The position numbers and the translations under genes were made by a program. Under the pieces are notes generated by a model. That model made no database searches. It was not told where the DNA came from and saw only the letters and a program-made list of their open reading frames with translations. 10,490 nt of DNA from Treponema sp. (GTDB lineage: Bacteria > Spirochaetota > Spirochaetia > Treponematales > UBA12059), in NCBI GenBank assembly GCA_012517645.1, contig JAAYUR010000261.1, positions 1 to 10,490 of the forward strand. Reading direction: 5' to 3'. Shown piece after piece: positions 6,933-10,490 of this stretch (positions are counted from its first letter, which is position 1; every line of letters starts with the position of its first letter).

Positions 6933-7907
6933 ATGCCCCCGAAATTTCGAGAGCCCGTCCGTCTGAACCTGAAACCGCGCACCATCATCGCCATTGCCGT
7001 GGTCGCCGCGGCGGCCGTCTTCTTGGGTACCAGCTTCTTCGTGGTGGACACCACGGAGCGAGGCGTGCTGACGACCTTCGGCCGATTTACCCGTACGGCC
7101 GAACCGGGGCTTCATTGGAAGATCCCCTTCGGAATACAGCGCAACTACAACGTCAAGACCGAGGTCATTCAGGTTGAGGAGTTCGGGTATCGCACCGACA
7201 AGGCGGGACTCCAGACGGTTTACTCAGACAGGGAATACCCGGAAGAGGCGACCATGCTGACCGGGGACCTGAACATCGTCGATGTCGAGTGGATCATCCA
7301 GTACCGTATAACGGATCCCAAGGCCTGGTTGTTCAACTTCTCATCTTCGGAACGGATACGAACCATCCGGGACGTGTCCCAGGCCGCGATGAACATGCTC
7401 GTAGGCGACAGAACCATCCTAAACGTTCTGGGACCCGAGCGCACGGCCATCGAGACCGCGTGCCTGGAAATCATGAACGATACCCTGTCAAGCTACGACA
7501 TGGGAGTCCGTATCATAGCGGTAAAGCTACAAAACATCGTGCCCCCCAAGGGCGTCCAGCAGTCATTCGAGGATGTAAACAAAGCCATACAGGACATGAA
7601 CCGATTGATCAACGAGGGCAAGGAAGCCTACAACCAGGAGATACCCAAGGCTCGGGGCCAGGCGGACCAATTGATCCAGATCGCCCGCGGATACGCGGCC
7701 GAACGAGTCAACAAGGCCCGGGGAGATGTAGCCCGTTTCGCGTCGGTCTACAGCGAATATCGTAAGGCTCCGGACGTAACCCGGGAGCGGCTCTACTACG
7801 AGATGGTCGAGCAGGTCTTCGAAGGCGAAACTTCGGTCGAGTTGATCGACAAGGAGCTCGGCAACTTCATTCCCTTCAAGTCCCTGGACGGGGGAGGCAA
7901 GCGATGA
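6933..7907 (+). CDS. hflK: HflK, SPFH/prohibitin-type membrane protein
   Basis: Encodes 324 residues, shorter than E. coli HflK because the Gly-rich cytoplasmic leader is missing. HflK and HflC form a large membrane-anchored assembly that encloses and modulates the FtsH protease. A single N-terminal helix (about 17-37) is followed by the SPFH domain: T41-E-R-G-V-L-T-T-F-G-R, then E-P-G-L-H-W-K-I-P-F. The C-terminal region holds the HflK-specific run with N-x-E-I-P-K-A-R-G-Q-A, A-A-E-R-V-N-K-A-R-G, and Y...K-A-P-D-V-T-R-E-R-L-Y-Y-E. These make HflK, not HflC or a generic prohibitin, the right call. ATG 6933 was chosen over in-frame GTG 6927 because AAAGGAG is correctly placed for the ATG and overlaps the GTG. 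The stop overlaps the hflC start by 4 bases. Confidence 0.95.
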   Translation: MPPKFREPVRLNLKPRTIIAIAVVAAAAVFLGTSFFVVDTTERGVLTTFGRFTRTAEPGLHWKIPFGIQRNYNVKTEVIQVEEFGYRTDKAGLQTVYSDREYPEEATMLTGDLNIVDVEWIIQYRITDPKAWLFNFSSSERIRTIRDVSQAAMNMLVGDRTILNVLGPERTAIETACLEIMNDTLSSYDMGVRIIAVKLQNIVPPKGVQQSFEDVNKAIQDMNRLINEGKEAYNQEIPKARGQADQLIQIARGYAAERVNKARGDVARFASVYSEYRKAPDVTRERLYYEMVEQVFEGETSVELIDKELGNFIPFKSLDGGGKR

Positions 7908-8884
7908 AAAAAATCATCACCGCGCTGGTGATACTGGCCCTCCTTGTCATCGTTCTGGTCGCCGCGGGCCCCTTCTACCTGGTCAACGAGGGCGAACAGG
8001 CCGTGGTGGTTCGGTTCGGGCAGATACAATCCATAGAACGGGAAGCAGGTTTGAAATTCAAAACCCCCTTCCTGGACAATATAGTCGTCTACCCCAAGAA
8101 GATCCTGGCATGGGACGGCGAGCCTCAGCGGATTCCCACCCTGGAAAAGCAGTTTATCTGGGTGGATACCACCGCCCGATGGCGCATTTCCGATCCAGCC
8201 AAGTTCTACGCCTCCGTGTCCACCTTGGACGGCGCCTACGGCCGCCTGGACAACGTCATTGATTCCGCGGTCCGCACGATCATCACCCAGAACTACCTGC
8301 GGGAGGCGGTTCGCAACTCCAACGCCATACAGCAAACAAAGAGCTCCGAGAGCTTCGAGACCGGGGACGCGGCCGGATCCGAGGCCCTTGGACAGCTCAC
8401 CCAGGTTGAGGTCTCCCACGAGTCCATCACCAAGGGACGCCGCGCCTTGGCGCAGGAGATGCTGGCTCTGTCCCAGGAGCTCACCCCCGAGTACGGCATG
8501 GAGATCCTGGATGTCCAGGTACGGCAGATCAAGTACTCCGACGAGCTGACCGAGAGCGTGTACAACCGGATGATCAGCGAGCGCAACCAGATCGCCCAGG
8601 CCTTCCGCAGCTTCGGGGAAGGCAAAAAGGCGGAGTGGCTGGGCAAGCTGGAGAACGAAAAGCGATCCATCCTTTCCGCGGCGTATACCGAGTCGGAGAC
8701 TATAAAAGGAAAAGCGGACGCCGAGGCCACCCAAATTTATTCGGAGACCTACAGTCGGGATCCTACGTTCTTCTCATTCTGGCGGGCCCTGGAGTCCTAC
8801 AAGAAGACTCTACCCAAGTTCAACAAAACTCTTTCCACCGACATGGACTATTTCCGCTACCTCTACGGAACCCGGGGTCGCTGA
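7904..8884 (+). CDS. hflC: HflC, SPFH/prohibitin-type membrane protein
   Basis: Encodes 326 residues, typical of HflC. It is the partner of the upstream hflK in the FtsH-modulating membrane complex. One N-terminal helix (about 5-23) leads into V-N-E-G-E-Q-A-V-V-V-R-F-G (27-39), the standard HflC start of the SPFH domain. Later marks are Y-N-R-M-I-S-E-R-N-Q-I-A, the A-D-A-E-A-T-Q-I-Y coiled region, and S-R-D-P-T-F-F-S-F-W-R-A-L-E-S-Y near the C-terminus, matching the HflC DPxFxxFxRxLxxY tail. Residues about 145-170 carry a polar Ser/Glu/Gly-rich insert (TKSSESFETGDAAGSE) that is loop-like. The ATG is in an ATGA with the hflK stop and has GGGGGAGG upstream. A strong terminator follows, ending this two-gene unit. 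Confidence 0.95.
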   Translation: MKKIITALVILALLVIVLVAAGPFYLVNEGEQAVVVRFGQIQSIEREAGLKFKTPFLDNIVVYPKKILAWDGEPQRIPTLEKQFIWVDTTARWRISDPAKFYASVSTLDGAYGRLDNVIDSAVRTIITQNYLREAVRNSNAIQQTKSSESFETGDAAGSEALGQLTQVEVSHESITKGRRALAQEMLALSQELTPEYGMEILDVQVRQIKYSDELTESVYNRMISERNQIAQAFRSFGEGKKAEWLGKLENEKRSILSAAYTESETIKGKADAEATQIYSETYSRDPTFFSFWRALESYKKTLPKFNKTLSTDMDYFRYLYGTRGR

Positions 8885-8909
8885 CGGCCCGGGCCGGCGG
8901 TTCGATCTG

Positions 8910-8944
8910 GGCGCTCCGGGCGGACCGGAGCGCCTTTAGTTTTT
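8910..8944 (+). terminator. Intrinsic terminator after hflC
   Basis: A perfect 10-bp stem, GGCGCTCCGG (8910-8919) with CCGGAGCGCC (8925-8934), closed by a 5-base loop (GCGGA), is followed directly by TTTAGTTTTT (8935-8944). It sits 25 bases after the hflC stop and upstream of the cyclase promoter, so it should separate the two units. It is the clearest terminator in the window. Confidence 0.93.
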
Positions 8945-8976
8945 CGAGGATTCCCCGAGCGAGCCCGGGGGACGCC

Positions 8977-9004
8977 TTGACCTCCGCCACGCGGAGTGTA
9001 TAGT
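8977..9004 (+). promoter_or_regulatory. Sigma-70-type promoter of the cyclase gene
   Basis: TTGACC (8977-8982), a 16-base spacer, and TATAGT (8999-9004) match the consensus 5/6 and 5/6, lying between the hflC terminator and the cyclase. The -10 ends 7 bases before GTG 9011, so transcription is predicted to begin at the start codon itself. No Shine-Dalgarno lies at a usable distance (the nearest GGAG, 8993-8996, is 14 bases away and inside the promoter). Confidence 0.7.
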
Positions 9005-9010
9005 TGACGT

Positions 9011-10490
9011 GTGAGCATCCGCGTCAAGATCGTCCTGGTCGTACTCCCCATCCTCCTCGTAGCCGTCGTCCTAGCCGGCATGTCCTCCTACTTCGTGGCT
9101 GCCCGGGCGGTGACCCGAGTGGCCACGGATTTCCTGGACTTCAAGGCCTCGGAACTGGAAAAGTACGCCGAGAGCCAGTGGAACCTCCTGGTGGAGAACG
9201 GGGTGGCGGACCGGCCGGACATGGTCGCCGCGGCAAAAGCCGGGGTGGAGTCCTTCGCCGTATCCATCCTCCGAAGCCCTACCGAGCTCATCCTGGGCTT
9301 CGACAAGGACGGAACCCTGGTCTTGAAGACTTCCGCCGTGGATCTTCGCCCCGAAGAGACATCCCGGGCCGCGGAACTCCACACCCGGGGAGAACGCGGA
9401 TTCTTGACGCTGAGCGCCGGGGGGACGGAACGGGTTGCCTCGGGCTTTCCCTTCGGACCCTTCGGCTGGTATGTCCTGGTCACCGAGGAGCGGTCCGCCT
9501 TCTACGGGGACGTGGAGACCATCACCCGGGCCACCCTCGCGATCCTGGCCGCATCCCTCGTGATCGCGACGATCCTGCTTCTGATCTTCGTACGCTACCT
9601 GACCGGACCGTTGACCGTCGTGGCCGGGGCCATGCGCAGGATCATCGACTCCGGGGACATGTCCGAGCGGGTCCCCGTGGAGTACAAGGACGAGATCGGA
9701 CAGCTTTCCCACACCTTCAACATCATGCTGGAGGAGCTGGGCAAGGCGTACGAGAACATCAAGCGCTACGCCCTTTCCGCCAAGATCGCGGAGATCCGGG
9801 AACGCAAGACCAAGAACGTCTTCCAGCTCTACGTGCCCAAGCACGTCCTGGACGAGGTCATGGGCAACCCCGAGCAGGCCCTGGTCGGCGAGGACCGGGT
9901 CCTGGCCATCCTCTTCTCGGACATCCGGGGATTCACCTCGATCTCCGAGAAGATGATGCCCGACGATCTGGTCGCGAACCTGAACCGCTACTTCGACCTG
10001 ATGGTAAACGTCATCGACGCTCACGGCGGCATCGTGGACAAGTACATCGGGGACGCGATCATGGCCATCTTCGGCGCCCCGGTCAAACGGGAGGACGACG
10101 TCCTCCATGCCGTCCAGGCGGGCCTGGGCATGGTCGATGCCCTTAAGTCTTTCAACGCCGAGCAGGAACAACGGGGCAAACCCCCCTTCAACACCGGGAT
10201 CGGCATCAACTACGGCCTCGTGACGGTGGGCAACATCGGCTGCGACAAGAAGATGAACTACACCGTCATCGGGGACATGGTGAATCTTGCTTCCCGCTTG
10301 GAGGGACAGACCAAGACCTACCGCCAGCCCATCCTGATCTCCGAGAGCGCCTGGATGAAGGTCCGGGATACCCTGCCGTGCCGACAGATGGACAAGATCG
10401 CCGTCAAGGGGAAGGAGCGGGGGGTGAAGGTCTTCACGGTCCGAAAGGAACTCACGGAACCCGAAACGCGCGCCTGGCCCATCCACGAAC
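9011..10490 (+). CDS. Class III adenylate/guanylate cyclase with extracytoplasmic sensor and HAMP domain (partial)
   Basis: 493 codons are visible before the right edge; no stop is seen. It makes a cyclic nucleotide, most likely cAMP. Layout: helix 1 (about 6-26), extracytoplasmic Cache-like sensor (about 27-172; note F-D-K-D-G-T-L-V and F-G-W-Y-V-L-V), helix 2 (about 174-196), HAMP (about 198-250), linker with Y-V-P-K-H-V-L, and catalytic domain (about 296-470). Metal-binding aspartates are D304 (F-S-D-I-R-G-F-T) and D348 (I-G-D-A-I-M-A). Purine selector Lys344 and Thr418 (Y-T-V-I-G-D) fit the class IIIb (Lys/Thr) adenylate type, and the transition-state Asn425 and Arg429 (V-N-L-A-S-R) are present. 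All catalytic residues are on one chain, so a homodimer should be active. An in-frame stop at 9005-9007 makes GTG 9011 the first possible start; helix 1 begins soon after. The visible part nearly completes the cyclase domain, so little is probably missing. Confidence 0.92.
   Translation, partial: MSIRVKIVLVVLPILLVAVVLAGMSSYFVAARAVTRVATDFLDFKASELEKYAESQWNLLVENGVADRPDMVAAAKAGVESFAVSILRSPTELILGFDKDGTLVLKTSAVDLRPEETSRAAELHTRGERGFLTLSAGGTERVASGFPFGPFGWYVLVTEERSAFYGDVETITRATLAILAASLVIATILLLIFVRYLTGPLTVVAGAMRRIIDSGDMSERVPVEYKDEIGQLSHTFNIMLEELGKAYENIKRYALSAKIAEIRERKTKNVFQLYVPKHVLDEVMGNPEQALVGEDRVLAILFSDIRGFTSISEKMMPDDLVANLNRYFDLMVNVIDAHGGIVDKYIGDAIMAIFGAPVKREDDVLHAVQAGLGMVDALKSFNAEQEQRGKPPFNTGIGINYGLVTVGNIGCDKKMNYTVIGDMVNLASRLEGQTKTYRQPILISESAWMKVRDTLPCRQMDKIAVKGKERGVKVFTVRKELTEPETRAWPIHE

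Noticed and set aside
7796..8734. Minus-strand open frame of 312 residues opposite hflK/hflC
   Set aside because: Antisense shadow of well-recognised HflK and HflC genes; no family motif or ribosome binding site.
9004..10146. Plus-strand open frame of 380 residues inside the cyclase
   Set aside because: Out-of-frame shadow, extremely rich in Arg, Gly and Pro; the cyclase frame has all the catalytic motifs.
9071..10486. Long open frame on the minus strand opposite the cyclase (471 residues)
   Set aside because: A GC-rich antisense shadow; its composition is rich in D, G, H, V and L with no domain, and the plus strand holds an unmistakable cyclase.

Overview
The window is a high-GC bacterial chromosome segment with no tRNA, rRNA, CRISPR array or mobile element. 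I infer an anaerobic or facultative spirochaete (Treponema/Spirochaeta-like), from a divergent Rnf complex joined to an uncharacterised membrane protein and a DUF212 protein, plus HflK/HflC and a Cache-HAMP class III cyclase. This taxonomic call is moderate confidence at best, because no phylogenetic marker is present.

Left half, bases 1-5773, minus strand: a tight operon read right to left. It runs DUF212/divergent-PAP2 membrane protein, unrecognised 518-residue multi-pass membrane protein, rnfC, rnfD, rnfG, rnfE, rnfA (cut by the left edge). Four consecutive junctions are 4-base start/stop overlaps (ATGA or GTGA) and the others are gaps of 1 and 9 bases, so translational coupling is likely. 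Rnf is a membrane redox pump that classically links ferredoxin (or flavodoxin) and NAD(H) oxidoreduction to a Na+ or H+ gradient. The Fe-S ligands of RnfC, the membrane-cluster cysteines of RnfE and RnfA, and the RnfD flavin threonine are present. The RnfG flavin-attachment motif and the RnfC glycine-rich nucleotide/flavin loop are degenerate. rnfB would be expected beyond the left edge.

Right half, bases 5808-10490, plus strand: an RluA-family pseudouridine synthase diverges from the rnf operon. It is followed by hflK-hflC, a 4-base-overlapping pair encoding the membrane prohibitin-type complex that usually modulates FtsH, closed by a strong intrinsic terminator. Last comes a class III adenylate/guanylate cyclase with an extracytoplasmic sensor and HAMP domain, truncated by the right edge.

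The most unusual non-coding signal is at the starts of the pseudouridine synthase and the cyclase. Each has a recognisable -35/-10 pair whose -10 ends exactly 7 bases before the first base of the start codon, which predicts leaderless mRNAs. A weaker version of the same geometry lies at the DUF212 start.
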